In this document: positions 51,323-60,914 of the stretch, one piece after another | How the letters are laid out: each line of letters opens with the position of its first letter | How positions within the stretch are numbered: position 1 is the stretch's first letter | Source of the DNA: Pseudomonadota bacterium | Lineage (GTDB): Bacteria; Pseudomonadota; Gammaproteobacteria; Burkholderiales; Burkholderiaceae_E | Assembly: GCA_029779435.1 (NCBI GenBank) | Contig: JAKPAM010000036.1 | Coordinates: forward strand, 62,001 to 126,000 | Reading direction: 5' to 3' | Length of the DNA stretch: 64,000 nucleotides | The notes under the pieces: model-generated | The model's input: only the letters and a program-made list of their open reading frames with translations | What the model was told of the DNA's origin: nothing | Database searches by the model: none | Made by a program: the position numbers and the translations under genes

Positions 51323-52750
51323 TCAGGCGCCGTAGCCGGCGATGGCCTTGACTTCCAGGTACTCGTCGAGACCGAACTTGCCCCACTCGCGGCCGTTGCC
51401 CGACTGCTTGTAGCCGCCGAAAGGCGCGGTGCGCTCGTTGGGCATGCCGTTCAGGTTGACGTTGCCGGCGCGGATCCGGCGCGCGACCTTGCGGGCGCGG
51501 TCGATCGAGCCGCTCGACACGTAGCCGGCCAGGCCGTACGGCGTGTCGTTGGCGATGCGCACCGCCTCGTCCTCGTCCGAGTAGCCGATGATCGTCAGCA
51601 CCGGGCCGAAGATCTCCTCGCGCGCGATCGCCATCTCGTTGGTGACGTTCGCGAACACCGTCGGCTGCACGTAGAAGCCTTTTTCGACGCCTTGCGGACG
51701 ACCGGGACCACCGGTGACCAGCGTCGCGCCTTCCTCGACGCCTTTCTTGAGCAGCGTCTGGATCTTGTTCCACTGGATCTCGTTGACGACCGGGCCGATG
51801 TTGGTGTCGGCCGCGCGCGGATCGCCGGCACGGGTCTGGACGGCGACGGCCTTGGCGATCTCCATCGCTTCGTTCATCCGGGCTTTCGGCACCAGCATCC
51901 GGGTCGGCGCGTTGCACGACTGGCCGGAGTTCATGAACACGTGGGCGACACCGCCGCTGACCGCCTTCTGCAGATCGGCGTCGTCGAGGATGATGTTGGG
52001 CGACTTGCCGCCCAGTTCCTGGCTGACGCGCTTGACCGTCGTGGCCGCGCGCTGCGCGACGTCGATGCCGGCGCGGGTCGAGCCGGTGAACGAAATCATG
52101 TCGATGTCCGGGTGCGAGCTCATCGCGGCGCCCACTTCCGGGCCCAGACCGTTGATCAGGTTGAACACGCCCTTGGGCACGCCGGCTTCTTCCAGGATCT
52201 CGGCGAAGATCAGCGCGGACGTGGGCGTGTATTCGGACGGCTTCAGGACCATCGTGCAACCGGCGGCCAGCGCGGGCGCGACCTTGCACGAGATCTGGTT
52301 CAGCGGCCAGTTCCACGGCGTGACCATGCCGATGACGCCGATCGGCTCGCGCGTGACGATCGCCGAGCCCACCGGCTCGTCGAACTGGTAGGCTTTCAGC
52401 GCTTCGATCGTCGACATGATGTGGCCCAGACCGGCACCGACCTGCGCTTTCTCGGCGAGCGGCATCGGCGCGCCCATTTCGTCGGAGATCGCGACGGCCA
52501 GATCCTTGGCGCGCGTCTTGTAGACCTCGGCGATCTTCTGCAGCAGCGCCAGCCGCTCTTCGCGGGTGGTTTGCGAGAACGATTCGAATGCGTTGCGAGC
52601 GGCCTTGACGGCCTTGTCGACGTCGGCTGCCGAACCGAGCGCGACCTCGTACAGCGGCTGCTCGGTGGCGGGGTTGATGACCTGGCGGGTTTTGGGCGTG
52701 ACTGGGTCGACCCAGGCGCCATCGATGTAGAACTGCGTGCGCTTGACCAT
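51323..52750 (-). CDS. NAD(P)-dependent aldehyde dehydrogenase
   Basis: 475-residue ALDH. Catalytic elements are PWNWPLNQ (Asn), GFTGSTRAG-like SFTGSTRAGIDVAQ for the cofactor, ELGGKSPNIILDD (general-base Glu) and NSGQSCNAPTRML (nucleophilic Cys). EEIFGPVLTIIGYSDEDEA and APFGGYKQSGNGREWGKFG complete the family pattern. Start MVKRTQFYIDG (52750) with AAGGA ten bases upstream; MIEMVKR (52759) is an alternative. Transcribed together with the dienelactone hydrolase; a palindrome and -10 lie just upstream. Confidence 0.95.
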   Translation of the reverse strand: MVKRTQFYIDGAWVDPVTPKTRQVINPATEQPLYEVALGSAADVDKAVKAARNAFESFSQTTREERLALLQKIAEVYKTRAKDLAVAISDEMGAPMPLAEKAQVGAGLGHIMSTIEALKAYQFDEPVGSAIVTREPIGVIGMVTPWNWPLNQISCKVAPALAAGCTMVLKPSEYTPTSALIFAEILEEAGVPKGVFNLINGLGPEVGAAMSSHPDIDMISFTGSTRAGIDVAQRAATTVKRVSQELGGKSPNIILDDADLQKAVSGGVAHVFMNSGQSCNAPTRMLVPKARMNEAMEIAKAVAVQTRAGDPRAADTNIGPVVNEIQWNKIQTLLKKGVEEGATLVTGGPGRPQGVEKGFYVQPTVFANVTNEMAIAREEIFGPVLTIIGYSDEDEAVRIANDTPYGLAGYVSSGSIDRARKVARRIRAGNVNLNGMPNERTAPFGGYKQSGNGREWGKFGLDEYLEVKAIAGYGA

Positions 52751-52770
52751 CTCGATCATGTCCTTGAACG

Positions 52771-52792
52771 TTGTCGACAATCGCACAGTATA
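52771..52792 (-). promoter_or_regulatory. Promoter -10 and palindromic operator of the aldehyde dehydrogenase gene
   Basis: Reading leftward, TATACT (52787-52792) is a near-consensus -10, followed after six bases by the perfect 10-bp palindrome TTGTCGACAA (52771-52780), about where transcription should start. An operator there would block initiation. The half-site resembles the arms of the palindrome at 31622-31639. Confidence 0.5.
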
Positions 52793-52928
52793 TCCAGGCG
52801 TTCGGCCACGCGCTTTCAGCCGGTCACCGGCCGGCGTGCGGGGCGCCGGCCGGTCCGCGCGGCTGTTCCCCGCTGGGAGCGGCGTCCTTCGCCGGCTTCG
52901 CCGCCGGTCGCGGGGACGCGGAGGAGCG

Positions 52929-54653
52929 TCAGAACAGGTTGACGCTCGCCGGCGCGGGGGCGGTCGCCGCGTCGTCGAACCAGTCGCGGACCCAGGCCGG
53001 CTCGGCGTCCAGCGAGCCGATCAGGTCGCTCGGCAGCACGCGCTGGAGCAGTACGGCCTGTGCGAGCTGCATCCGGCGGCCCGAGCCGATACGGCCCGCT
53101 TCCCATGCCATCGCCACCGCCGTCGTCACGTGATACAGGCTGGCGCCGGTCTGGCGCGCGAACACGTCGCCGGCCGCCTTCAGGTCGGCGACGTGCCGCG
53201 CGCGCGCGACGACCCGATCCAGCGTCGCCGTGAATACCGCGCGCGCATTCGCGTGCAGTTCCGTCTGTTCGAGCAGGCCGCGCAGATGGCTGTCGAGCGC
53301 TTCGAGCGAGCCTTCGCGCCGGATCGCGCGCAGCACGTCGAGCGCGACGATGTTGCTGGTGCCCTCCCAGATCGAACCCAGGTGCGCGTCGCGGACCAGC
53401 CGCGGATCGGTCCAGTCCTCGATGTAGCCGCAGCCGCCGCGTACTTCCATCGCGTCGGCCGTGACCTTGCGGGCATCACGGCACGCGCGGAACTTGATCA
53501 TCGGCGTCAGGATGCGCGCCAGCGGATAGCAGCCGGCCTCGCCGGTGTCGGAGCGCCGTAGCGCCTCGGCGGTCTGGAACACCATCGTGCGCGCCTGTTC
53601 GGCCGGCAGCAGCAGCTTCAGCAACTGGCGGCGCATCAGCGGCATCTCGATCAGCCGCTTGCCGAACGCCTGCCGTTCGCGCGCGATGAACGACGCCTCG
53701 CTGCATGCGCGGCGCATCAGGCCGGCGGCGCGCACACCGTTCGACAGCCGCGAATTGTTGACCATGTCGGCCATCTGCACGAAGCCGCGGCCCGCCTCGC
53801 CGACCAGCCAGGCGCGCGCGCCTTCGAGCCGGATCTCGCCGCTGGCCATCGACCGCGTGCCCAGCTTGTCCTTCAGGCGGATGATCCGGTAGGCGTTGGC
53901 CGAGCCGTCGGGCAATCGGCGCGGCAGCAGGAACAGCGACACGCCCTGCATGCCGGCCGGTGCACCGTCGATGCGCGCCAGCACCATCGCGAGGTCCGCA
54001 TCGGGGTTCGAGCAGAACCACTTGTCGCCATGCAGCAGGTAGCTGTCGCCATCGGGCACCGCGCGGGTCGCGGTGGCGGCCACGTCGGAGCCGGCGCCCT
54101 GCTCGGTCATGAACATCGCGCCCTGGTACAGCGTGTCGAAGTCCTGCGTCGTCAACTGCTCGATGTAGCGCGCCACCAGCGCGTCGTCCCCGAACTTGCG
54201 CAGCGTGCGCGTCAGCGAGTCGGTCATCGACAACGGGCAGCACAGTCCGAATTCGGCTTGCACCAGCAGATAGGTCAGCGCGTACTTGGCGATGGCCGGC
54301 AGCGGTGCGTTCCAGCCGAGCACGCCGCCGCGGTGCGACATCGCCGCCAGTCCGTACTGGCTGAACGCGACCTTCTCGAGCTCGACGTAGGCCGGATGCT
54401 TGATGACGCGCTGCTGGTCGATGCCCTGGCGATTGCGGTGCTCGAGCACCGGCGGGTGCTTGTCGGCGGTGTGGGCCAGCGTATCGAGTTCGCCGCCGGC
54501 CTGCGCGCCGAGCCGTTCCAGGTGCGGCGCCAGATGGGCCAGCAGGCCGGCCGGCAGGTAGACGGCCAGCAGCCGGGCCAGCTCCGGGTCGCTGGTGTAC
54601 AGGTTGACGCCGTGCTGGTCGGGTACCGGATGTTCGTTAGCGGCCGTTGCCAT
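52929..54653 (-). CDS. AidB-like acyl-CoA dehydrogenase family protein
   Basis: 574-residue flavoprotein of the AidB/FadE side of the acyl-CoA dehydrogenase superfamily. FAD and substrate segments are MFMTEQGAGSDVAATATRAV, LLHGDKWFCSNPDADLAMVL and RLKDKLGTRSMASGEIRLEG. GGCGYIEDWTDPRLVRDAHL and GSIWEGTSNIVALDVLRAI are characteristic of AidB, which in E. coli belongs to the alkylation-damage response. The extended C-terminal region (residues 440-574) fits this group. GGAGGG precedes the ATG. 178 bp upstream of the aldehyde dehydrogenase start, same strand. Confidence 0.88.
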   Translation of the reverse strand: MATAANEHPVPDQHGVNLYTSDPELARLLAVYLPAGLLAHLAPHLERLGAQAGGELDTLAHTADKHPPVLEHRNRQGIDQQRVIKHPAYVELEKVAFSQYGLAAMSHRGGVLGWNAPLPAIAKYALTYLLVQAEFGLCCPLSMTDSLTRTLRKFGDDALVARYIEQLTTQDFDTLYQGAMFMTEQGAGSDVAATATRAVPDGDSYLLHGDKWFCSNPDADLAMVLARIDGAPAGMQGVSLFLLPRRLPDGSANAYRIIRLKDKLGTRSMASGEIRLEGARAWLVGEAGRGFVQMADMVNNSRLSNGVRAAGLMRRACSEASFIARERQAFGKRLIEMPLMRRQLLKLLLPAEQARTMVFQTAEALRRSDTGEAGCYPLARILTPMIKFRACRDARKVTADAMEVRGGCGYIEDWTDPRLVRDAHLGSIWEGTSNIVALDVLRAIRREGSLEALDSHLRGLLEQTELHANARAVFTATLDRVVARARHVADLKAAGDVFARQTGASLYHVTTAVAMAWEAGRIGSGRRMQLAQAVLLQRVLPSDLIGSLDAEPAWVRDWFDDAATAPAPASVNLF

Positions 54654-54760
54654 GATGTCCCTCCGTCGGTGGATCGCGATTCGGGTGTGCGCTGATCGAT
54701 CCGCCCGGAAAATGCCGGGAATCGGAAGCCGCGGGATCGGTCGACGCGCTGTCGAGGCGG

Positions 54761-54812
54761 GCCGATGCCCCCTCGAGGTGGATCAGCGCCCTGTCGAGGC
54801 GAGAGCATCGGC
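54761..54812. other. Nested inverted repeats in the gap before the AidB-like gene
   Basis: GCCGATGC (54761-54768) pairs with GCATCGGC (54805-54812), and inside it CCTCGA (54771-54776) pairs with TCGAGG (54794-54799). The rest of this 258-bp gap shows no gene. It may be a 3' hairpin of the PAP2 gene transcript, which reads toward it; the A-run on the right is on the wrong side for an intrinsic terminator. Confidence 0.4.
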
Positions 54813-54911
54813 AAAAACCCGCTCGCCGTCCAATTCGGATTTCGGCTCGGTCGATAGGGCAGGCATATGGCGCGTGGGCGGGCCCCCGTGTATCGCTCGG
54901 CGTCGTCGCGC

Positions 54912-55619
54912 CTATGCGCCAGTCGGGTGCGGCGCGGTGCCGTGCGGGCGCCCCGGGCCGCTCGACAGGATCGCCAGCGCGCCCAGCAGCGCGCCGCCCG
55001 CGACGTCGATCAGCAGATGCTGGCGCGTGGCCATCGTCGAATAGACGATCGCGACCGCCCAGACCGCGTTGACGGCCTGCGGCCACCACGGCGTGCCGAT
55101 CCGGCGCAGCTCGATCGCGATCCACGCCGCGGTGAACACCGCGAAGGCCACGTGCATCGACGGCAGCGCGTTGCCCGAGACGTCGGCGGTTTTCAGGAAG
55201 GCCAGCTTCGGATAGCGGTGCCAGTCGATCGGCAGATCGGGGACCGCGGTCGGATATAGCCAGAAGATCGCCAGGCCGATCATCGACATGCTCATCGCGC
55301 TGAACCAGTAGCGGCGCAGCACGCGCATGTCGCGCGCCAGCGCGGGCGCGCACGGGATGTAGGCCCATAGCGATGCGTACACGTACAGAGCCGGTTCGCT
55401 GATCGGGATCAGGTAGTCCCAGCGCGTCACCGGCACGATCGCCGGCGGATTGTCCGGCGTGCGCATCACCGCGAAGTACGCCCACAGGAACAGCGCGGTG
55501 CCGGCGATCACCGAAGTGCTCTTGATCGGCATGCGCGTGCACACCCGGCGTTTGATCGCGGCCGGCCACGCGTCGCGGGAATCCGCCGGCGCGCCGTTGG
55601 CTGTCACGGTGGTCTGCAT
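54912..55619 (-). CDS. PAP2-superfamily membrane phosphatase
   Basis: 235-residue membrane protein with about six helices. The lipid-phosphatase motifs are SGNALPSMHVAFAVF (motif with catalytic His) and STMATRQHLLIDVAGG (RxxxHLxxD). The first basic motif is less clear. This architecture is closest to inositol-phosphorylceramide-synthase-like (AUR1-type) PAP2 proteins. Such enzymes remove or transfer phosphate from lipid phosphates such as undecaprenyl diphosphate. Stands alone on the minus strand; the ATG at 55619 lies after a stretch with no clear ribosome site. Confidence 0.85.
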   Translation of the reverse strand: MQTTVTANGAPADSRDAWPAAIKRRVCTRMPIKSTSVIAGTALFLWAYFAVMRTPDNPPAIVPVTRWDYLIPISEPALYVYASLWAYIPCAPALARDMRVLRRYWFSAMSMSMIGLAIFWLYPTAVPDLPIDWHRYPKLAFLKTADVSGNALPSMHVAFAVFTAAWIAIELRRIGTPWWPQAVNAVWAVAIVYSTMATRQHLLIDVAGGALLGALAILSSGPGRPHGTAPHPTGA

Positions 55620-55778
55620 GGTCCGGATGGGAGGGGCGGTGCCTGACTGTAGCAGGCTTGCCGACCATGCGGCGGGCCGGGGCGGCTGGTCCGGTTGCCC
55701 GCGGAGCGCGTCGTCGTGCGTCGTCGACAGCTGCCCGTCGATCAGGCGCTGATCGAGCGCGCCGATCGAGCGCGCCGG

Positions 55779-56111
55779 TCAAGCGCCGATCAGGGCGGCC
55801 AGCACGGCTGTCGCCAACGCGGTTCCCGCCAGCATGGGCAGCGCGCGGGGGCGGTAGGTCAGGGCCAAGCCGACCGCCATGGCCGCGAAGGTGGCGATGC
55901 CGAGGCAGGCAGCGATCGCGATCGACGTGTTCCATCGCACCAGGCAGACGGCCAGCGCGGCGGCCAGCAGCAGCCAGCCGGCAGCGCGCCAGCCCAGTGC
56001 GGCGCGACGGCCGACCTCGCGCCCCAGGACCTGGAGCTGATGCCGGGGCATGGCGAGGCTCAATGCGCAGAACGCGGCGAAGCCGAGGGCCGAAGCGGTC
56101 CAGATCGTCAT
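55779..56111 (-). CDS. DUF3325 small membrane protein of the iron-uptake operon
   Basis: 110 residues with three hydrophobic segments: ASALGFAAFCALSLAMP, AGWLLLAAALAVCLVRW, and FAAMAVGLALTYRPR with MLAGTALATAVLAAL. This is the DUF3325 pattern, found after PepSY-domain genes in siderophore-receptor operons. Its ATG overlaps the PepSY stop by 4 bp (ATGA). Exact role unknown. Last gene of the operon. Confidence 0.83.
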   Translation of the reverse strand: MTIWTASALGFAAFCALSLAMPRHQLQVLGREVGRRAALGWRAAGWLLLAAALAVCLVRWNTSIAIAACLGIATFAAMAVGLALTYRPRALPMLAGTALATAVLAALIGA

Positions 56112-57784
56112 GTCGGTCGGACCTGTGCGGCGCCACGGGGCGCGGTGCGGGCAAGCGGCTGCGAAGGACGCAGCAGCCGCCACGCGATGAATCCGTGCAC
56201 GGCGCCGAGCGCCAGCATCGCCAGGTCGAAGCCGGCGATCGCCCATTGGCCCCGCATCAACGTCACGGATAGTCCGGCCCCTCCGGTAGCGACGTTCAGC
56301 AGCGGCAGCGTCGCGAACAGCACGGCGGCCAAGCCGAGCTGCTCGATCCAGGCCGAGCGGTGCGCGCGCAGCCCGGCGTGCACGAGGCTGGCCAGCCATG
56401 CGGCAAAGAACACGTGGATCTCCCAATCGCTGCGGTCGGCCAGCTCGGCGGGTAGCAGCCGGTTGCTCCAGAAATACGCGGCGACCGCCAGCGACAGGCC
56501 GGCGATGCCGGCGACGTTCAGCACCTCGACGAGACGGTGTCCGCGCGGCGTGCGGCCGAGCTTGCGGCGTTCGGGAAGCCGCTTGACGACCCACAGCACC
56601 ATGCCGGTGCCGACCATCAGCGTGCCCGCGACGCCCGACAGGAACAGCAGCCAGCGCACGGCCGGGCCGGCGAAGCGGCCGAGATGGGCGGCGCTCGTGA
56701 CGTTGTAGATGGCAGTGGAAACCGATGGAGTCGGTGCGTCGGAGCCCGGCCGCGGTTGGCCGCTGCCGGCATCGAAGACCAGGCGCTGGGGGGCGCCGCG
56801 CTGGACGAGGCTGTTGCCTTCGTCGCTGCGCAGCTCGATGCTGGCCCGGGCGGTATTCGGTTGCTGCACGACGATCGTACCGACCCGAGTCCCGTCCCAT
56901 TGCGCCTGTGCCGCGGCGATCATCGGACCGATCGGTGCCATCGGCGCGATCCGCGCTTTTTCGTTGTCGTTGTCGTTGCCGGTACGGCGCCCACCTCGTT
57001 CGCCCGCCTCTCCGGCGGGCCGGGCCGTCGCTTGCGGCGACCCGGCCGGCGCGGCGTTGGCCGTGCCGCGCCGTTCGGCCAGGTAGCGCTGCGTATCGCC
57101 CTGGTAGACGCTGTCGACGCCCCACGGCATCAGCATCAACATCAGCAGCAGCAGGCCGCTGAACGTGATGACGATGTGGAACGGCAGCGCGAGGACGGCC
57201 AGCGCGTTGTGCGCATCCAGCCATGAGCGCTGTCCCTTTCGCGGGCGGAACGTGAAGAAGTCGGTGAAGATCTTCTTATGCGTGATGACGCCGCTGATGA
57301 TGGCGACGAGCATCGCCATCGTCGCGATCCCAACGATCCAGCGACCCCAGATCCTCGGCATGCCGTGCAGCTCGAAGTGGAAGCGGTACAGGAAGCTGCC
57401 GCCGCGCGTGGCCCGCGTTTCGATCGGATCGCCGGTCGCCGCGTCCAGGTCGGCTCGCTTGGTGCCCGCGCGTCCCGCCGGTGCGTCGGCTGGTCGCCAA
57501 CTGGCGCCGACGAAGGTCTGGCGCGGACCGGGCAGCGACAGCGTCCAGTTCGAGGCGTCTGGCGCCAGCCGCTGCATGCCGTCGATCGCGCGCTGCGGGG
57601 TGTCGGGCATGGGCACCGATCGATGCGATTCGGGCTTCATCCATGCGTTGACTTCGTCGACGAAGTAGCTGAGCGTGCCGGTGAAGAACACGGCGTAGAG
57701 CAGCCAGCCGAGCAGCAGGCTGCTCCAGGTGTGCAGCCAGGACATGGACTGGCGCACGCCCTCGGGTTTGCCGTCCGGTCTCAT
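56108..57784 (-). CDS. PepSY-associated TM-helix protein, putative siderophore-iron reductase
   Basis: 558-residue inner-membrane protein with PepSY_TM features. The first helix region is WLHTWSSLLLGWLLYAVFFT; FHFELHGMPRIWGRWIVGIA carries conserved His residues that may bind heme, and ISGVITHKKIFTDFF then LDAHNALAVLALPFHIVITF follow. A large periplasmic loop contains an Asn/Asp-rich insert. Later helices include WLLFLSGVAGTLMVGTGMVL. PepSY proteins next to TonB receptors (FoxB/PiuB group) are thought to reduce siderophore iron at the inner membrane. Overlaps DUF3649 and DUF3325 genes by 4 bp each. Confidence 0.88.
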   Translation of the reverse strand: MRPDGKPEGVRQSMSWLHTWSSLLLGWLLYAVFFTGTLSYFVDEVNAWMKPESHRSVPMPDTPQRAIDGMQRLAPDASNWTLSLPGPRQTFVGASWRPADAPAGRAGTKRADLDAATGDPIETRATRGGSFLYRFHFELHGMPRIWGRWIVGIATMAMLVAIISGVITHKKIFTDFFTFRPRKGQRSWLDAHNALAVLALPFHIVITFSGLLLLMLMLMPWGVDSVYQGDTQRYLAERRGTANAAPAGSPQATARPAGEAGERGGRRTGNDNDNEKARIAPMAPIGPMIAAAQAQWDGTRVGTIVVQQPNTARASIELRSDEGNSLVQRGAPQRLVFDAGSGQPRPGSDAPTPSVSTAIYNVTSAAHLGRFAGPAVRWLLFLSGVAGTLMVGTGMVLWVVKRLPERRKLGRTPRGHRLVEVLNVAGIAGLSLAVAAYFWSNRLLPAELADRSDWEIHVFFAAWLASLVHAGLRAHRSAWIEQLGLAAVLFATLPLLNVATGGAGLSVTLMRGQWAIAGFDLAMLALGAVHGFIAWRLLRPSQPLARTAPRGAAQVRPT

Positions 57785-58140
57785 GCAAGCCCTCCGCGAG
57801 ACCAGACCGCCCATGCGGCGAGGGGCGCCGCGGGCAGCACGATGCCCAGCCAGGCGCGCCATGCCGTGGCGCAGCCGAAGGCCCATAGTACGGCCACCGC
57901 ATGGACGACGAAGCTGAGCATGGTCGCGGCCAGTACCGCGTCGGCCCGGGCCATGTCGGCTTGCGCGAGCATCAGGCCGAGTCCGGCGGCCGTCGCGGCG
58001 GCCAGCGCATAGCCGCCGCCCACCGCGGCCAGCGCGCGCGAGGCGACGGCCCAGCGGTAGCGGGACGGCGGCACGGTGACCTTGGCCGTGCGCCCGCCGG
58101 TGGCGCGGCCGGCGGCTTGGGGAGGCGATGTCGGATTCAT
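57781..58140 (-). CDS. DUF3649 small membrane protein of the iron-uptake operon
   Basis: 119 residues. After a short polar start there are hydrophobic segments VASRALAAVGGGYALAAATA then AGLGLMLA, and ATMLSFVVHAVAVLWAFG then LGIVLPAAPLAAWAVW, as in DUF3649 proteins. The order TonB receptor - DUF3649 - PepSY - DUF3325 is a standard iron-uptake arrangement in Burkholderiales. AGGAGAACGA precedes the ATG. It starts 46 bp after the receptor stop and overlaps the PepSY gene by ATGA. Confidence 0.82.
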   Translation of the reverse strand: MNPTSPPQAAGRATGGRTAKVTVPPSRYRWAVASRALAAVGGGYALAAATAAGLGLMLAQADMARADAVLAATMLSFVVHAVAVLWAFGCATAWRAWLGIVLPAAPLAAWAVWSRGGLA

Positions 58141-58186
58141 TCGTTCTCCTGTCTCGAAGGTGGGGCGATGCTATGCGTCGATTCGC

Positions 58187-60817
58187 TTAGAACGTGATCT
58201 GCGCGGTCAGCACCACGCGTCGGCCCGGACCGTAGATCAGCGTGCCGGTCGGCGGCGCGGTGCTGCCGACATAAGTGGTGCGGTCCATCACGTTGGCCAC
58301 ATTCAGGTTCACGTTCAGGTCATTGCCGTTGACCCGGTACCGCCAGAACAGCCCCAGGTCGAGGACGCCGTAGCCGGCGATCCAGTCGGCGCCGCTGGCC
58401 GTGTAGGTCGTGTGCATCCTGCTCTGCGCGCGCAGGCCGACGCCCAGCGACAGCGATCCCCACGGCGAGCCCTGCACCAGCGAGACGCGATTCCACAGTG
58501 ACAGGCCGTGCCTGGGGATCGATGCGAACGATCGCCCGCGCTGGAACGTGTCCTGGGTCTCGACGATCTCGGTGTCCAGATAGGTATAGGCGAGCGACGC
58601 CTGCCAGCCGCGCAGGATCTCGCCCGACAGCGTCACTTCGACACCCTGCGAGCGCTGCAGGCCGTCGAGCGTGTACGCGCAGTAGAACGGGTCGGCCGGG
58701 TCGGTCACCGTGCTGTCGCAGGTGGTCGCGTTCTCGGCCCGCGCGATGTTCTTCTTGTCGATGCGGAACAGCGCCAGAGTGAACAGGCCCGCACCGTCGT
58801 TCAGATCCTGCTTGTAGCCGATCTCGTACTGCACACCCTGTTCGGGCTTGAGCAGCGCATTGCCCGATGCGTCGCGCCGCGTCAGCGACGGCTGCGGCGC
58901 GAACGACTGCCCATAGCTGGCGTATAGCGTCGCGTGCGGCGTGATGTCGTGCATCGCCGCCACGCGCGGTGTCCAGCGCTGGGTCTTGAATGGCGTGTCG
59001 TCGGCGCGCACGCCGGTGTTCCAGTTGTAACTGCCGCGCGCCAGGTTGTCGTACTGCGACCAGCCGGCTCCGATCATCAATCGCGTGCGGCCATCGGGCA
59101 GATGGATCAGGTCCTGCAGGTAGAAGTTGGTATCGCGGCGCTCGGCCCACGGCACCATGAATGCCGATTGCGACATCACGACGTCGCGCCACGGCCAGAC
59201 GCCGTTGTCCAGCGTGTCGATGTCGAGCGGTAGCGCGCCATAGCGTCCGGGTCGCACGACGGCGCCAGTCCGCGGGTTGACGTAGCCGCCCGTATCGAAC
59301 TCGCCGCTGACGGTGGGCCGGCTCATGCTGCGCGTGCGGCTGATGCCGTAGCCGATGCCGGCGAGCCAGTCGTGGCGCAGGCCTCCGGTGCGCAGCTTGC
59401 CCGATACGTCGACGCCTCCGGACAGGCTTTCCCATTGCGACGGCGGCGAGAAGCTTACCGAGCGGGGGATGCGGCCGTCGATCGGATCCGGCGGCGTGCC
59501 GCCGCCGCCCGAGCCCGAGGGGCGCGTCACCTGGTACCACTGCTCGGAGCGCTGCCAGCTCAGGTTCGCGGCGATCTTCAGATCGTCCGCGGGTCGCCAC
59601 AGCGCGTTCCACAGCAGCGTATCGGCTTCGCGGCGCGCGCGATCGTTCAGGTGACCGAGAAACGACTGGTCGCGCGGGATCGGATAGTACTCGCCGTTGA
59701 CCGTCTTCTTGTTGTTCTCCTTTTCGGGGACGGCGCGCACGTCGGTGCGTTCATAAGTGAGCGTGCTGTCGAAGCGCGGCGACGGATTCCAGCGCAACGC
59801 GGCGAGGAAGCTGTTGGGCTTGGACCAGACGTGCGCCTGGTCGTCCTCGTAGCGCGACAGGCTGCCCACCAGCCGGTATTGCACCGTCTTGTCCGCATTG
59901 AGCGGTCCGGTCAGGTCGGCCATCGTCGCGATGCTGCCTTCGCTGTCGGTGCGCGCGCGCAGCACGTAGCGCGCGTCGGCGCGAGGGCGTTTGTAGTTGT
60001 AGTTGAAGACGCCGCCGGGCTGCGCGGCCCCGTAGTACAGCGAGGCGGGCCCGCGCAGCAACTCGACCGATTCCAGGCTGTCCGTGCCGCGCATGCCGGC
60101 GCCGCCGCCGTAGATGCGGTTGCCGTTGATCAGCATCTGGCCGTCGTTGCCGCTGGCGTTGCTGAACCCGCGCACGCTCAGGTAGCGGTCCATGCCGATG
60201 CCGATGTCCGATTGGCCGTTGTTGGCCGTCACGCCGGTGAAGCGTTCGATCGTGTCGTAGATGTTCTGATCGCCGCGCTCGACGATCAGCGTCTCGCTGG
60301 CCTGGAAGACGCTGAAAGGCGTCATGCGGGGCGGCAGGTCGATCTTGGTCGCCACGCTGCTGAGCCGGTCGGCGACATAAGGCGATGCCGGTTCGCGCGA
60401 GGCGGATACCGTGATCGCCGGCAGTGTCTGCGACGTCCCCGCGGAAGCGGGCGGTGCGGAGGCGGCGGGTGCCGCCGCTGCCTGGCGAACGCTGAGCGCG
60501 CCGCTGGCGGTCGTCATCAGTTCGAGGCCGGTGCCGCGCAACGCTTGGCGGATGGCATCGGTCGCGCGCATCGTGCCCTCGACCGGCGATGCGCGCTTGC
60601 CTTCGAGCAGCACCGGCTCGGCGACGAGGCTGCGGCCGGATTGACGGGCGATGCGCCGCAGCGCGTCGCCCAGGTCTCCCGCCGGAATCGTGTAGTGCTG
60701 GACGTCGTCGGCCGCCTCGGAGGGCGTGGACGGGGATTGCGCGTTCACGGGTGACGCGAAGGACAGGACGGCCAGGGCGGCAAGCGCCAGCGCCGTGGGG
60801 CGGCAAGACAACGACAT
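58187..60817 (-). CDS. TonB-dependent siderophore receptor with signalling (STN) domain
   Basis: 876-residue outer-membrane transducer. Signal peptide ends ASPVNA|QS (residue 26). A secretin/TonB N-terminal signalling domain follows (HYTIPAGDLGDALRRIARQS to GLELMTTASGALSVRQ, about 41-112). The plug begins at LPAITVSASREP and includes YDTIERFTGVTANNG, and a 22-strand barrel ends RVVLTAQITF with the terminal Phe. The STN domain is what talks to a FecR-type protein, and such a gene (fused to its sigma factor) lies 97 bp upstream. ATG at 60817 preferred; MRPALERF ten codons earlier is possible. Specific siderophore unknown. Confidence 0.94.
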   Translation of the reverse strand: MSLSCRPTALALAALAVLSFASPVNAQSPSTPSEAADDVQHYTIPAGDLGDALRRIARQSGRSLVAEPVLLEGKRASPVEGTMRATDAIRQALRGTGLELMTTASGALSVRQAAAAPAASAPPASAGTSQTLPAITVSASREPASPYVADRLSSVATKIDLPPRMTPFSVFQASETLIVERGDQNIYDTIERFTGVTANNGQSDIGIGMDRYLSVRGFSNASGNDGQMLINGNRIYGGGAGMRGTDSLESVELLRGPASLYYGAAQPGGVFNYNYKRPRADARYVLRARTDSEGSIATMADLTGPLNADKTVQYRLVGSLSRYEDDQAHVWSKPNSFLAALRWNPSPRFDSTLTYERTDVRAVPEKENNKKTVNGEYYPIPRDQSFLGHLNDRARREADTLLWNALWRPADDLKIAANLSWQRSEQWYQVTRPSGSGGGGTPPDPIDGRIPRSVSFSPPSQWESLSGGVDVSGKLRTGGLRHDWLAGIGYGISRTRSMSRPTVSGEFDTGGYVNPRTGAVVRPGRYGALPLDIDTLDNGVWPWRDVVMSQSAFMVPWAERRDTNFYLQDLIHLPDGRTRLMIGAGWSQYDNLARGSYNWNTGVRADDTPFKTQRWTPRVAAMHDITPHATLYASYGQSFAPQPSLTRRDASGNALLKPEQGVQYEIGYKQDLNDGAGLFTLALFRIDKKNIARAENATTCDSTVTDPADPFYCAYTLDGLQRSQGVEVTLSGEILRGWQASLAYTYLDTEIVETQDTFQRGRSFASIPRHGLSLWNRVSLVQGSPWGSLSLGVGLRAQSRMHTTYTASGADWIAGYGVLDLGLFWRYRVNGNDLNVNLNVANVMDRTTYVGSTAPPTGTLIYGPGRRVVLTAQITF

Positions 60818-60914
60818 CGACGGAAATCTCTCCAGGGCAGGCCGCATCGCGCGGCAATGCCAGGAAGACGCACGACGCGGGCAAAACCCCTCATCGCGCG
60901 GGAAAGATGTCCGG

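Noticed and set aside
55779-57224. 481-residue minus-strand frame covering the PepSY region
   Set aside because: Only its last 110 codons (DUF3325) are protein-like; the rest is a shadow of the PepSY gene.
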